A stretch of DNA of 64,000 bases from Bacteroidales bacterium (GCA_015060245.1 SUYU01000005.1:80859-144858), one strand, 5' to 3'; shown: positions 51,824 to 61,366, numbered from the stretch's first letter. Made by a program: numbers and translations. The notes: generated from the letters alone by a model not told the origin.

Positions 51824-53983
51824 TTAGTTCTTTGATACAAGGAACGCTTTTTCCACTTCAGGTGAACCATTGAAAGATGACCTCTTTCCAATCAATGTAA
51901 TATTGTCGCCCTGCACAATCCCTAAAGATGCAAACTTTTTTGATGCACCTTTCCAGCCTGTCAAGAGGCCATATACATATACGGAACCAGTGGCATCCTT
52001 TATGTCAAAGTTACCGAACTCTGTGTTCTTGAGGTTCTCTACAGTACCTGTAAGTCTGTAGTAGTCATCACCTTCAGATGCAGCAATAAACTCCTCAACA
52101 GTTGCACTCTTTACACTTATGTTTGAATCCATATATGCATTTGAAGCCTGGATATCACCCTTAAATGAGCCTCTGTTGGCAATGATTGTAAGAATATCTC
52201 CCTCCTTGACATTCAAAGACTCAAATACCTGGTTGCTTCCTCCCTTTTCGCCACGTACGCCATAAACATAAACCTCTCCTGAAGCATCCTTAATTGTAAG
52301 ACGTCCATAGGTCGCATTTGCCACAGAGATAACCACACCTGATATCTTGTACCAGGTATCATCCTCTGCTGCAGCATTGAAATCGGCAATTGAAACCTCC
52401 TTTACAACCTCTTCTTCAGGGTCTGTTGTGCCTTCCTGGTGGTAAAGATAGTATGCACCGCCAATCTGTGCAGAACCCTTGAACTCTGAACGTTTGCCCA
52501 CAAGCGTAACAATATCACCCTCTTTAAGGCCCAATGATGCAAATGACTTGTCATTCTTCTCTACCGGAGCCTTTGTCAATCCAAATACGTAAATTGAACC
52601 TGTTTCGTCAACAATGTCAAAGTTACCGTATTCAGTACTCTTCATATTTGAGATTGTTCCGGTAATTTTGTAGTAGTCATCCCCTACTGAAGCAGCAAGC
52701 ACCTCGGCAACGGTTGCCTCCTTATGTGATACATGGCTGATATAATATGCAGGGCCACCTACTTGCGCTGTTCCTTTAAAAACATCCCTTGTACCTACCA
52801 ATGTTACAATATCTCCCACTTTTATGCCCAAAGATGCAAATGACTTGTCGTTTTTCTCTACCGGTGTTGCAGTCAATCCATAAACATATACCTCACCCGA
52901 TGCATCCTCAAGATAGAAGTTTCCATACTCTGCACCAGTTATGCTCTTGACTTTACCGGTCAAGCGGTATAGGGCAACATCTGAAACCTCCTGTGCCAAG
53001 AACTCAGCAACAGTAGCATCAATAATGAGACCCTCCTGCTTTACTTTTGTCTCGACAGTTGATACTGTAGAGCCCTTTGATGAAGTGAATGAGATTGTAG
53101 CCTCACGTGGAGAACCATTGTTTGCAGGAGCAGAGAAGGTAATTCTGGTTGTATCGCCATCAGGTCTTATTGTACCCATGTTCAACCAGCCTCTTGCCTC
53201 AGGGTTGATATTGATCTCAAATGTCTCGCCTTTGTAAGCCAATGCAACCTCAAACTCACCGCCCTCAATTGGCAATTCAACCTCTGCAGGAGTTGCTGAG
53301 ACCAAAGACGGAACATGTGACACATAATAGGCACCCAGCATCTCAATAAGACCGTTGAATGAGGCTCTGTAACCTCTGATGGTAATGATATCACCTTGGT
53401 TAAGGCCATACTTCTCAATTGAACCGTAGTTGCCGCCCTTCTGGTCATAAAGGCCATAAACATATACCGAACCTGTCTCATCTGCAAGATAGAAGTTTCC
53501 GTAATATACACCTGTAATGCTTGTAATTGCACCAGTCAACTCATAGAATACGGCATCATTCTCCTCAGCCGCATTGAATTGCGCTACTGTAATCTTTTCA
53601 ATTTCCGCAGGTTTTTTGTCAGGGTCTCCTGCCTGACAGATTGCAACTGCGTATGAACCGCCGGTTACTGTAAATGTAACGCCCGCTTTTCTCTCCGCTG
53701 CCAAAGTTCCGTCTGCATCCAAGTTGTCTGCAACTGAGATCTGTACAGTCTGGTTGCCTGTACCAAAGTTTGGAGTTACTGTAACCCACTCTGGAGCAAC
53801 TGCAATCCAGTCACCGTCTGAAACAACAGAAACTGTTTGTGATGAGGCTCCCTGACCATCAAATAACAGGATGCTTGCATCTGCGCTTATCTTTGTTCCC
53901 AGAAGTTCCTCCTCCTCAGAACAAGAGACCGCCATGAAAGCACCAATGGTAAATGCTAATAATAGTTTAAATATATTTTTCAT
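51824..53983 (-). CDS. Lipoprotein with two BACON-like and five OB-like repeats
   Basis: This 719-residue lipoprotein has a signal ending FMAVSC (Cys21). A BACON-like domain comes first (about 30-120), with a second at about 230-320. Five repeats of about 95 residues (131-224, 323-418, 422-516, 529-621, 626-719) each run YYKITGTI..YGNF.I.DETGSVYVYGL..GDIVTLVGKR..F.G, an OB-fold pattern as in oligonucleotide-binding proteins. It has no enzyme motif, so it looks like a multivalent surface binder. I chose the ATG at 53983, since an upstream TTG would add four residues. It is last in the operon, 13 nt after the TonB receptor. Nucleic-acid binding is inferred from the fold and from the nuclease two genes upstream. 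Confidence 0.85.
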   Translation of the reverse strand: MKNIFKLLLAFTIGAFMAVSCSEEEELLGTKISADASILLFDGQGASSQTVSVVSDGDWIAVAPEWVTVTPNFGTGNQTVQISVADNLDADGTLAAERKAGVTFTVTGGSYAVAICQAGDPDKKPAEIEKITVAQFNAAEENDAVFYELTGAITSITGVYYGNFYLADETGSVYVYGLYDQKGGNYGSIEKYGLNQGDIITIRGYRASFNGLIEMLGAYYVSHVPSLVSATPAEVELPIEGGEFEVALAYKGETFEININPEARGWLNMGTIRPDGDTTRITFSAPANNGSPREATISFTSSKGSTVSTVETKVKQEGLIIDATVAEFLAQEVSDVALYRLTGKVKSITGAEYGNFYLEDASGEVYVYGLTATPVEKNDKSFASLGIKVGDIVTLVGTRDVFKGTAQVGGPAYYISHVSHKEATVAEVLAASVGDDYYKITGTISNMKSTEYGNFDIVDETGSIYVFGLTKAPVEKNDKSFASLGLKEGDIVTLVGKRSEFKGSAQIGGAYYLYHQEGTTDPEEEVVKEVSIADFNAAAEDDTWYKISGVVISVANATYGRLTIKDASGEVYVYGVRGEKGGSNQVFESLNVKEGDILTIIANRGSFKGDIQASNAYMDSNISVKSATVEEFIAASEGDDYYRLTGTVENLKNTEFGNFDIKDATGSVYVYGLLTGWKGASKKFASLGIVQGDNITLIGKRSSFNGSPEVEKAFLVSKN

Positions 53984-53996
53984 ACGTCTTTTCAAA

Positions 53997-56900
53997 TTAG
54001 AATGTTAGTCTAAAGCCCAATTGACATCTCCATCTTGAGTAGAAATCGCTCAAGTACAATGACTGAGGAGAGAATTTGTATGTTGGAGTCATGTTGCCCT
54101 GTGCATCCTTGGCAAGACCTGTAACTCCAAGAATCTGCAAATTGTATGCACCTGAATAGTATAGACCCCACTCCCTGTTGAACAGGTTGCTGATGTTCAT
54201 GAAGTCAACAATGAACTGCAACTTGCGGCCGTTTTTCTTGTCATAGAAGAAATCCTGTGCAATGTGAAGGTCAAAATGGTTCTCGAATTTGCCGATTCCG
54301 CCGTATCTCTCAGACCATTTGCCTCTGTTTGCCTTCAAGTACTTGTCATTTCTGATAAAGTTCTCAAACTTGCCGGCATCCTCGGGAGAGTTCCAACTCA
54401 TCATACCGATCTCCTTTTCTGTAGGGATATAGAGTACAGAGTTGCCTTTCTGGCCGTCGCCGTTGAAATCAGAAGACTCATTCATTGTGTATGAGTATCT
54501 CTGTCCGCTCTGACCGTCATAAGTCAATGAAATGGTAGTCTGAAGGCCGTTTGCATATACAGGAGTTGTATATGTAAGCACTCCCATAACTTTATGAGGC
54601 CTGTCAAACATTGAGTATGAAAGTTCAGGTGCATTGGTATCAACTGAATAGTTGTATTTCCAGTTTGAATATGCAACTGATGATGTACCGTCATTTACAG
54701 AGTATGAATGGCCGAATGTATATGCAGCCATGAAGTTCAAACCAAATGCAAATGCCTTCTCCACTTTAGCACTTACAGAGTAGGTGTAACCCTTGTTTGT
54801 ATTTGCCAAGTCCACAATAGCATAGTAGTCCTTGTTGATTGTGTAGTAAGGTGCTGTACTGCCAGGATTTTCTGCCGCAACTGCTGCATTTACACCATAA
54901 ACAACATTATCTGATGTAATTGCAAGGTTCTTGAAGAATACGTTATTCAATGTCTTTGAGTACAAAGCGTCAACTGTAATTTTCCATCCGCCCTCAAACT
55001 CCTGGTCCAAACCGATATTTGCACGGAAAACCTGAGGATATTTGAATGATTTTGACATTGTATTGATGGTTGCTTTACCGCCTGCAGATGCAACGCCCGA
55101 TAGAACAACATCATTGTACGGATCGCCGGTCATAGGGAAGTCAGCACCTGGAGTATTCATGGTGATTGATTTTGACTCCATACCTGTATTGTTGTAAGCA
55201 TTCGACAACCATACGAACGGTACACGGCCGGTAAACAAGCCTGCACCACCTCTGACCAAAGTCTTGTGGCTGTCATTTACAAACCAGCGGAATCCCACAC
55301 GTGGAGAGAACAACACCTTTGCACTTGGGATTGTTCCAACATACGAGTTGTTTGTTGTGGCTATATGGTGCTGGTTGAACTCTGCATTCTCTGTTGGTTT
55401 GTTCAAAAGTAGAGGCATGTCAACACGCAAACCATAAGTAACTGTCAGGTTCTTGTTTGGTTTCCACTCATCCTGTGCGTAAAGACCAAACTGTGCAGCC
55501 CAGGTTGTTGCGCCCCATCTTGTATTGCCGTCGGTAAGTTCAGGATCGGCATATTTGTAGTTGAACTGGTTGATTACATTGTTGAAGTAGTCTGCTACAG
55601 TATTGTATGTATAACCACCAAAGGCATACTGCAAGAATACATTGTAAAACTTGAACAACTCGTTGTGTGTACCTACTGTAATATTGTGGTTACCCTTGTA
55701 TATTGTAAGGTTGTCTGTAAGGGTATAGGCATCTGAACTCATTGCATTGGCTCCCGAAGAGTAGTTGGTTCCCAAAGAGAAGGTAATCTCATCATTGTTC
55801 ACATAGATGTTCGGACCGGCATAAGGAATGGTTCTCTCATCCCTTACAAATACAGCAGTTGCACGCAACTCGTTGGAGATGTTGTCAGAGATACGTGAGT
55901 TCAACTCCATTACAACAGTGTTTGTTTTGTTTGACTGTTTGTAGGCAGAGTTGTTGAATGTATATGAAGTACGTCCCGAACTGTACTGGTCTGCAAATGC
56001 ATCCATAAACTGGTAACGCAACATCATCTTGTTGTTGTTGTTGATGTTCCAGTCAAAACGCAAAAGGGCGTTGATTGATCTGTCCTCAACCTGATGCTCG
56101 CCAAATGACTCGCCTGTATTTTTTATTCCATAAGTCTTCTCATAATGGTCAATCATTGCCTGCGCCATCTTCTCGTTGAAGACACTGCCCAATGAATTGC
56201 CGTCGGCGTCAAATACCTCTTCAGCCAATGTTATATCATTGTAAGAGCCGTTTGACGGAGAGTATACATTAGGGTATGATTTTTTGTAGTACTCACCGCT
56301 GGCAAATACAAAGAGTTTGTCCTTGATAATAGGAGCACCAACTGTAACACCGTATGTCTGTGAAAGTTGAGTGTCATATTTCTCCCTGTTTGCCACATCA
56401 CCGGCTGTTGTACCAATCATATCCTGATTGTTGAAATAGGTATAGAACGAACCCTTTACAGTGTTTGTACCCGACTTGGTAATTGCATTGATTGCACCAC
56501 CTGTAAAGCCCGACTGGCGTACATCAAACGGAGCAACTACAACCTGAACCTCCTCAATTGCATCAAGAGATACCGGATTGGCACCTGTCTGGCCACCGTT
56601 TGTTCCTGATGATGAAAGGCCGAATGCGTCATTGGCAATGGCACCGTCAATCTGGAAACTGTTGTAACGGTTGTTTGTACCTGCAAATGAGATACCGCCA
56701 TTCTTGCTCACAGATGCCTGTGGCGACAATTTTGCAATATCATAAACACTTCTGTCGATTGTAGGCATAGCCTCAACTGTCTGCAAGTTGAAACTTGATG
56801 AAGCACCTGTCCTTGAAGCATTGAATGCAGTTTCACTCACTACAATAATGGCATCCAACTCATTTGATGGCTCCATAACGGCATTTATCTCATACGGCTC

Positions 56901-57203
56901 ACCCAATTTGAGGTAGATATCATTATACTCAAGTGTTGCCATACCGATAAATGATATTTGAATTTTGTAAGGACCGCCAGTACGCATACCGTTAATGACA
57001 AATCGGCCATTCTCATTGGCAACAGCAACATACTTCGTTCCTGAAGGGGCATGGACAGCAACTATTCCAGCGCCCACCAACTCTTCGCCTGTGTTGTCTA
57101 CAACATAGCCATTGATGCTGGATGTTGTTACCTGTGCAAATGCCGGCACAAGCATAAACATACAAGCCAAAGAGGCAAGAAAACATTTGATTTTTTGTTT
57201 CAT
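53997..57203 (-). CDS. TonB-dependent outer-membrane receptor (Oar-like)
   Basis: Energy-driven outer-membrane importer of 1068 residues. It has a signal peptide ending AFA-Q near 24 and a carboxypeptidase-like beta domain (about 25-112, SSINGYVVDNTGEELVGAGI). The plug follows, with the Oar-type block EEVQVVVAPFDVRQSGFTGG, and then the 22-strand barrel, ending YSRWRCQLGFRLTF. It has no SusD partner next to it, so it differs from glycan loci. It sits between the surface nuclease and the OB-repeat lipoprotein and probably imports their product. Confidence 0.93.
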   Translation of the reverse strand: MKQKIKCFLASLACMFMLVPAFAQVTTSSINGYVVDNTGEELVGAGIVAVHAPSGTKYVAVANENGRFVINGMRTGGPYKIQISFIGMATLEYNDIYLKLGEPYEINAVMEPSNELDAIIVVSETAFNASRTGASSSFNLQTVEAMPTIDRSVYDIAKLSPQASVSKNGGISFAGTNNRYNSFQIDGAIANDAFGLSSSGTNGGQTGANPVSLDAIEEVQVVVAPFDVRQSGFTGGAINAITKSGTNTVKGSFYTYFNNQDMIGTTAGDVANREKYDTQLSQTYGVTVGAPIIKDKLFVFASGEYYKKSYPNVYSPSNGSYNDITLAEEVFDADGNSLGSVFNEKMAQAMIDHYEKTYGIKNTGESFGEHQVEDRSINALLRFDWNINNNNKMMLRYQFMDAFADQYSSGRTSYTFNNSAYKQSNKTNTVVMELNSRISDNISNELRATAVFVRDERTIPYAGPNIYVNNDEITFSLGTNYSSGANAMSSDAYTLTDNLTIYKGNHNITVGTHNELFKFYNVFLQYAFGGYTYNTVADYFNNVINQFNYKYADPELTDGNTRWGATTWAAQFGLYAQDEWKPNKNLTVTYGLRVDMPLLLNKPTENAEFNQHHIATTNNSYVGTIPSAKVLFSPRVGFRWFVNDSHKTLVRGGAGLFTGRVPFVWLSNAYNNTGMESKSITMNTPGADFPMTGDPYNDVVLSGVASAGGKATINTMSKSFKYPQVFRANIGLDQEFEGGWKITVDALYSKTLNNVFFKNLAITSDNVVYGVNAAVAAENPGSTAPYYTINKDYYAIVDLANTNKGYTYSVSAKVEKAFAFGLNFMAAYTFGHSYSVNDGTSSVAYSNWKYNYSVDTNAPELSYSMFDRPHKVMGVLTYTTPVYANGLQTTISLTYDGQSGQRYSYTMNESSDFNGDGQKGNSVLYIPTEKEIGMMSWNSPEDAGKFENFIRNDKYLKANRGKWSERYGGIGKFENHFDLHIAQDFFYDKKNGRKLQFIVDFMNISNLFNREWGLYYSGAYNLQILGVTGLAKDAQGNMTPTYKFSPQSLYLSDFYSRWRCQLGFRLTF

Positions 57204-57237
57204 AAATTATATAGGTTAAATTAAATTTAGTTTCATT

Positions 57238-59379
57238 TTACAATCCCCACTCTCCGGGAACAAATGCACTCTCCACTTTAGACTCAATGGCATCGTCAAG
57301 GTTGTGGAAGAAGTCAAATCCGGTAAGAGCCTCAATATCCTTCACCTTTTTTGCATTGGTGGCAGTCACGGCATCGGATGACGGCTTCTTGTTTTCATAC
57401 CAGAATCCTATTGCTGAATAACCGCCATTCTCGGTTGATGAGGCTTTGTAGCGCAACAGAACCTTGAACAGAGCCACAGGTTTGGCAACCTGCTTGCCGT
57501 CATTGTCCCTGATATACTCAACTTGCGGGTTAGAACTTGTAGAAATTACCGTTCCGGTTACAACATATAGGGTATCGCAACCTTTGGAGAGTTCCCTTAT
57601 CTTGTTCTCAAGATTGCCCCAAACACCCTGGTTAAGGTCTGAATTTTGCGCAATTATATTTGTGAAGTAGAATGTCTGCTGATTGGCCGCCACAGAAGAG
57701 ACCCTGTCCTGCGAAGGCAACTGGTGTCCCCTGTCATATCCCGACACGCCCCAACCCTTGAAGAGGGCAGGCTGGCACCACAATGGCAATTCAGGCTCGT
57801 ACGCCCAACTGTCGGTACGGTTGATATTATCCTCTGCAATATCCTTGTAAATAGGATAGGCCACCCAACGGGCAACTCTGTTGTTTCCGTCGTACCAATA
57901 TGAGAAACTCCTCACATCCTTGCCCTTTACATCTGTACGGTGAGAGACAAATGCAAACTCATCCTGAGCCACCACCTTTGGCAACTCCATCCAATTGTGC
58001 ACATCGTCAGAGACCATTGCCTCATATTTGGCCTGATTCACACTCAAGATAACCTTCTTGCCGGAATTGGCACCATTTGTTGCTTCAAAAGTAATCTGCG
58101 CACTCCTCTCTTGAGTTGCACTTGGATTTTTGGTATATGAAACAGTAACGGTTTTATCTCCCGACCCCTCCGAAGGAGAGAGTGTAAATTCAGAACTTGA
58201 AGATGTAGCCTTCCATGCCCCTGTAGATACCAGTTGGACATCAAACTCCCCTGCATTGCAGAGTACATCCTTTACTGTGAACTGCAACGAGAGTTTTGCT
58301 GACGGTTCAAACCTTGCTCCTGTCATACCCGCAAAATCCGCCACTTCAGAAATCATTATCTGGGTCTTGCCGTTATAGACACCTGCAATGCCCTTGAGAG
58401 TACCGCTTCCCTGCGGAACCTTCTGGTCCTTGAAAGTTGCATATTTTGAAGTGAATATATCAAACACCTCACCGCTTTTTGCCTCAACTCCAATACTTGT
58501 ATGTGCAGCAGATGTTGCAAATGTCTTCGAAAGGTCGGCATCAACTACCTGCACATCCTTCACCGACACATACATCGATTCGTGCTTGCCGGCAACAAGA
58601 TCTGCAACGGCAATCTCCTTTGCCGCCGGCACCTCTGTACCCACTTTTGAAATTGCTGTCAAAGGCATGCCCGTTCCGTTGTCGCCCTGCACCTGCAACG
58701 CTCCGTTTGCATAAACAGCCAGAGTAAGCCCCTTGAGAGCCACACGCACTTTGTCGCCCCTCGCAAACTCCTTGTTGTCTGATGCACAATAGAGTTGCAG
58801 ACCGGCAGTGCCATCCGATACCACAATAGTCTTGGCAGTGGAGTAGTTGTTCAATCCACCATCTGTATCCCGACGGAAATTGCTTATCACAACTCCCTCT
58901 ATCACAACCTCTTCGTTAATTTTTACAGAGGAGCCAGTATAGATTTCCCTAATCTTGGAGATAGACGTTACAGTAATTTCCGGCTCCGGCTGATCATCTG
59001 GATCATCCTCCGGATCATCTGTCTGCGGAGCAGCCGCCTGCGAAACCGCAACAGAAGCCTCCGCACTCTTTGAAAAGACCCTCACTGTAGCAGTTCTGGC
59101 ATCGCTCGCATTTGATGAAACGACTACCGTTATTGAGCCGTTGCCTGTTCCGCTTTTCGGAGTCACTGTCACCCAACTCCCTTGCATATCAAAAACAGAG
59201 GCGTTCCATGCTGTATTAGCAGTAACGCCCACCTGTACGGTTATACCGTCTGTACCACACTCTATCTTGCTTTGGGATAGGACAACAGATTCCTGAACCT
59301 GCTCATCACCTCCGCTGCATGCACCCAGGACTGCCGACACCACAATAGCGAATGCCAACATCATTCTCTTAATTTTCAT
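57238..59379 (-). CDS. Surface lipoprotein nuclease: BACON, DUF5689, BACON, NUC1
   Basis: The 713-residue lipoprotein (signal ending AVLGAC, Cys21) contains a BACON-like domain (about 35-115), an acidic linker (120-134), a DUF5689/OB-like region (about 136-355) and a second BACON-like domain (about 365-450). The C-terminal DNA/RNA non-specific endonuclease (about 455-713) has the catalytic motif YDRGHQLPSQDR (His552) and the metal block NSDLNQGVWGNLENKI (Asn583, Glu591). The active site looks complete. I chose the ATG at 59379, because an in-frame start at 59451 would put 24 residues before the signal. It opens the operon with the TonB receptor 34 nt downstream and should cut DNA or RNA at the cell surface. 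Confidence 0.92.
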   Translation of the reverse strand: MKIKRMMLAFAIVVSAVLGACSGGDEQVQESVVLSQSKIECGTDGITVQVGVTANTAWNASVFDMQGSWVTVTPKSGTGNGSITVVVSSNASDARTATVRVFSKSAEASVAVSQAAAPQTDDPEDDPDDQPEPEITVTSISKIREIYTGSSVKINEEVVIEGVVISNFRRDTDGGLNNYSTAKTIVVSDGTAGLQLYCASDNKEFARGDKVRVALKGLTLAVYANGALQVQGDNGTGMPLTAISKVGTEVPAAKEIAVADLVAGKHESMYVSVKDVQVVDADLSKTFATSAAHTSIGVEAKSGEVFDIFTSKYATFKDQKVPQGSGTLKGIAGVYNGKTQIMISEVADFAGMTGARFEPSAKLSLQFTVKDVLCNAGEFDVQLVSTGAWKATSSSSEFTLSPSEGSGDKTVTVSYTKNPSATQERSAQITFEATNGANSGKKVILSVNQAKYEAMVSDDVHNWMELPKVVAQDEFAFVSHRTDVKGKDVRSFSYWYDGNNRVARWVAYPIYKDIAEDNINRTDSWAYEPELPLWCQPALFKGWGVSGYDRGHQLPSQDRVSSVAANQQTFYFTNIIAQNSDLNQGVWGNLENKIRELSKGCDTLYVVTGTVISTSSNPQVEYIRDNDGKQVAKPVALFKVLLRYKASSTENGGYSAIGFWYENKKPSSDAVTATNAKKVKDIEALTGFDFFHNLDDAIESKVESAFVPGEWGL

Positions 59380-59413
59380 AGATTTACAATTATTTTTTCT
59401 TGCTTGACGTATT

Positions 59414-59442
59414 GCAAAATTGGCCTGATGCCCCCATTTTGC
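59414..59442 (-). promoter_or_regulatory. Hairpin at the 5' end of the nuclease operon transcript
   Basis: GCAAAAT (59414-59420) pairs with ATTTTGC (59436-59442), extended inward by GG/CC pairs around one mismatch. It begins at the predicted transcript start (about 59443) and ends 35 nt before the nuclease ATG. It could protect the mRNA or be an operator. Confidence 0.5.
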
Positions 59443-59448
59443 TACATG

Positions 59449-59456
59449 CAAAAATA
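59449..59456 (-). promoter_or_regulatory. Promoter of the nuclease/TonB/OB-repeat operon
   Basis: On the minus strand TATTTTTG is the -7 box, with GTTG about 20 nt upstream (59477-59480) as a partial -33 box. It lies 70 nt before the nuclease start codon. Confidence 0.6.
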
Positions 59457-59566
59457 GTTTAAATCAGATTCATTTACAACACAAAATTATTAAAAAACAA
59501 TTAATAAAATGTTGCACTCAAACTACATTCAACTAACCCGTCATGTAATATATTGTTCCATATGTA

Positions 59567-59595
59567 TTGCAGAATAAAAAAATATATTACCTTTG
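59567..59595 (+). promoter_or_regulatory. metK promoter
   Basis: TTG (59567-59569) and TACCTTTG (59588-59595) at an 18-nt gap fit the Bacteroidetes promoter pattern. The transcript would begin near 59602, at the 5' edge of the SAM-II aptamer. The rest of 59457-59566 shows nothing more than AT-rich spacer. Confidence 0.7.
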
Positions 59596-59607
59596 CGCCC
59601 GAAAAAA

Positions 59608-59656
59608 ATGTGGAAAGATTTGACTGCTTGCAACCACGCTAAAAAATGCTAAAACG
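59608..59656 (+). promoter_or_regulatory. SAM-II riboswitch upstream of metK
   Basis: The conserved SAM-II elements appear in order: GTGG (59610-59613), GATTTG, CTTGCAA, CCAC (59634-59637) closing P1 with GTGG, then CGCTAAA and finally GCTAAAA. They match the SAM-II pseudoknot aptamer known from alphaproteobacteria and Bacteroidetes, which binds S-adenosylmethionine and turns genes down. Here it controls the SAM synthetase gene. It lies 108 nt before the start codon, farther than usual for direct shielding of a ribosome site. Confidence 0.88.
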
Positions 59657-59666
59657 ATCTCTTGAG

Positions 59667-59761
59667 AATCCCATACTGTCGGGATTAAAATAGTGGAAAA
59701 AAGAGTACGCAGCACTAAGTCAAAGCCTTTCTAAATAATTAATAACCATTAAATTATTTAG
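59667..59761 (+). promoter_or_regulatory. metK leader hairpins downstream of the aptamer
   Basis: AATCCC-8 nt-GGGATT forms a hairpin at 59667-59686 without a T run. CTAAATAATT (59731-59740) and AATTATTTAG (59752-59761) form a perfect 10-bp stem ending 3 nt before the ATG, so it covers the ribosome-binding region. AGTCAAA (59718-59724) is complementary to TTTGACT (59619-59625) inside the aptamer and could compete with ligand binding. Confidence 0.55.
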
Positions 59762-59764
59762 TTT

Positions 59765-61015
59765 ATGTCTTATTTGTTTACTTCAGAATCAGTTTCAGAG
59801 GGTCATCCCGACAAAGTGGCTGACCAGATTTCAGATGCCATCCTTGACGAGTTCCTCAGACAGGACCCTTCAAGTAAAGTTGCCTGCGAGACCTTTGTAA
59901 GCACCGGCCTTGTAGTCGTTGGCGGTGAGGTACGTTCAGAGGCCTATGTAGATATTCAGGGCGTTGCACGCCGCGTTATAAACCGAATCGGCTATACTAA
60001 AGCGGAGTATATGTTTGACGGCAACTCTTGTGGCATATTGTCGGCACTTCATGAACAGTCACCTGACATCAACAGGGGCGTTGTTGTGGAGAACAAGGAG
60101 GAGCAGGGCGCCGGTGACCAGGGTATGATGTTCGGTTATGCCTGCACAGACACAGAGGATTACATGCCTCTGCCGCTTTATCTTTCACACCTTACACTGT
60201 TTGAGTTGGCAAAAATCAGAAAGGAGACTGACCTTATGCCATACTTGAGACCCGATGCCAAATCACAGTTTACAATTGAGTATTCAGATGACCATGAGCC
60301 ATTGAGGATACATACAATTGTTGTCTCTACACAGCATGATGAGTTTGATACAGATGAGGCCATGCAACAGCGCATCAAAGAGGATATCAAGAAGATTCTT
60401 CTTCCAAGGGTAATTGCCCAGTTGCCTGCAGAGACTCAAAAACTCTTCAAGGATGACTTCATTCTTTTTGTAAACCCTACCGGCAAATTTGTAATTGGCG
60501 GTCCTCACGGAGATACAGGCCTTACAGGCAGAAAGATTGTAGTTGACACCTACGGCGGCCGTGGCGCACATGGCGGTGGAGCATTCTCAGGCAAGGATTC
60601 ATCAAAGGTAGACCGCTCCGCAGCATATGCAGCACGTCACATTGCAAAGAATCTTGTGGCTGCAGGTGTTGCAAAAGAGGTGCTCGTACAGTTGGCCTAT
60701 GCCATTGGTGTTGCAAAACCTGTAAGCATCTTCATCAACACCAGAGGCACAAGCAACATCAACATTACAGATGGTGAGATTGCACGTGTTGTGGGCGAGA
60801 TCTTCGACCTCAGACCTGCAAAGATTGTTGAGAAGTTCGGACTTACTTACCCTATCTTTGAGGCGACAGCCGCTTACGGACACATGGGCCGCACACCTTA
60901 CAAAAAAGAGGTGGAGATCATTGAAAATGGCAAGAGCATAACCAAAGAGGTACAATTCTTCGGCTGGGAACTTCTTGACAGAGTAGATGACATAAAGAAG
61001 GCATTCAAGTTATAA
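59765..61015 (+). CDS. metK: S-adenosylmethionine synthase
   Basis: Makes S-adenosylmethionine from methionine and ATP. The 416-residue protein has the start [20 protein letters not shown], the ATP motif [12 protein letters not shown] and the phosphate loop [20 protein letters not shown]. It is longer than E. coli MetK (384) by inserted loops in the middle (about 155-200), as in other Bacteroidetes. It is controlled by the SAM-II riboswitch in its leader. A terminator follows about 100 nt after the stop. Confidence 0.98.
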   Translation: MSYLFTSESVSEGHPDKVADQISDAILDEFLRQDPSSKVACETFVSTGLVVVGGEVRSEAYVDIQGVARRVINRIGYTKAEYMFDGNSCGILSALHEQSPDINRGVVVENKEEQGAGDQGMMFGYACTDTEDYMPLPLYLSHLTLFELAKIRKETDLMPYLRPDAKSQFTIEYSDDHEPLRIHTIVVSTQHDEFDTDEAMQQRIKEDIKKILLPRVIAQLPAETQKLFKDDFILFVNPTGKFVIGGPHGDTGLTGRKIVVDTYGGRGAHGGGAFSGKDSSKVDRSAAYAARHIAKNLVAAGVAKEVLVQLAYAIGVAKPVSIFINTRGTSNINITDGEIARVVGEIFDLRPAKIVEKFGLTYPIFEATAAYGHMGRTPYKKEVEIIENGKSITKEVQFFGWELLDRVDDIKKAFKL

Positions 61016-61366
61016 TCTGCAGTACAATAATTTGCACCACAAAGTGCTTTTATACTGTTTTCAGCAATATTACTGAACTTGAGGGTGCCCCAAAAGGCAT
61101 CTCTATGAATAGCAAACCCCTATTAGAAAGTACTCTAGTAGGGGTTATTCTTTGGGTGAGAGAGATTTTAAGTCAGCCCCATTGCCCTATTGAACCACAG
61201 AATTTGCACTTCTGTGTGAAATTGCCCAATTCTGCAGTGATGACTCCTATTTCTATATCGCAAATACCGGCAATATGAAAAATTTATCTGATATCTGAAT
61301 ATTGTCAGTAAGCCTGCTATAATTGATTATAGCCATATATGCCATGCCATGAATGCGGAGGATTTA
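61016..61366. other. Gene-free region between metK and cdaA
   Basis: No gene is visible. It holds a small GCAC/GTGC hairpin with TTTTAT at 61034-61051, the main metK terminator at 61115-61150, and a perfect 7-bp hairpin CACAGAA/TTCTGTG at 61196-61216. CTATAAT/ATTATAG lies near 61317-61332 and may help end cdaA. The rest has no recognisable signal. Confidence 0.6.
61115..61150 (+). terminator. metK terminator
   Basis: AACCCCTA (61115-61122) and TAGGGGTT (61139-61146) form a perfect 8-bp stem, extended inside by AGA/TCT, followed by ATTCTTT. It lies 100 nt after the metK stop codon. Confidence 0.8.
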
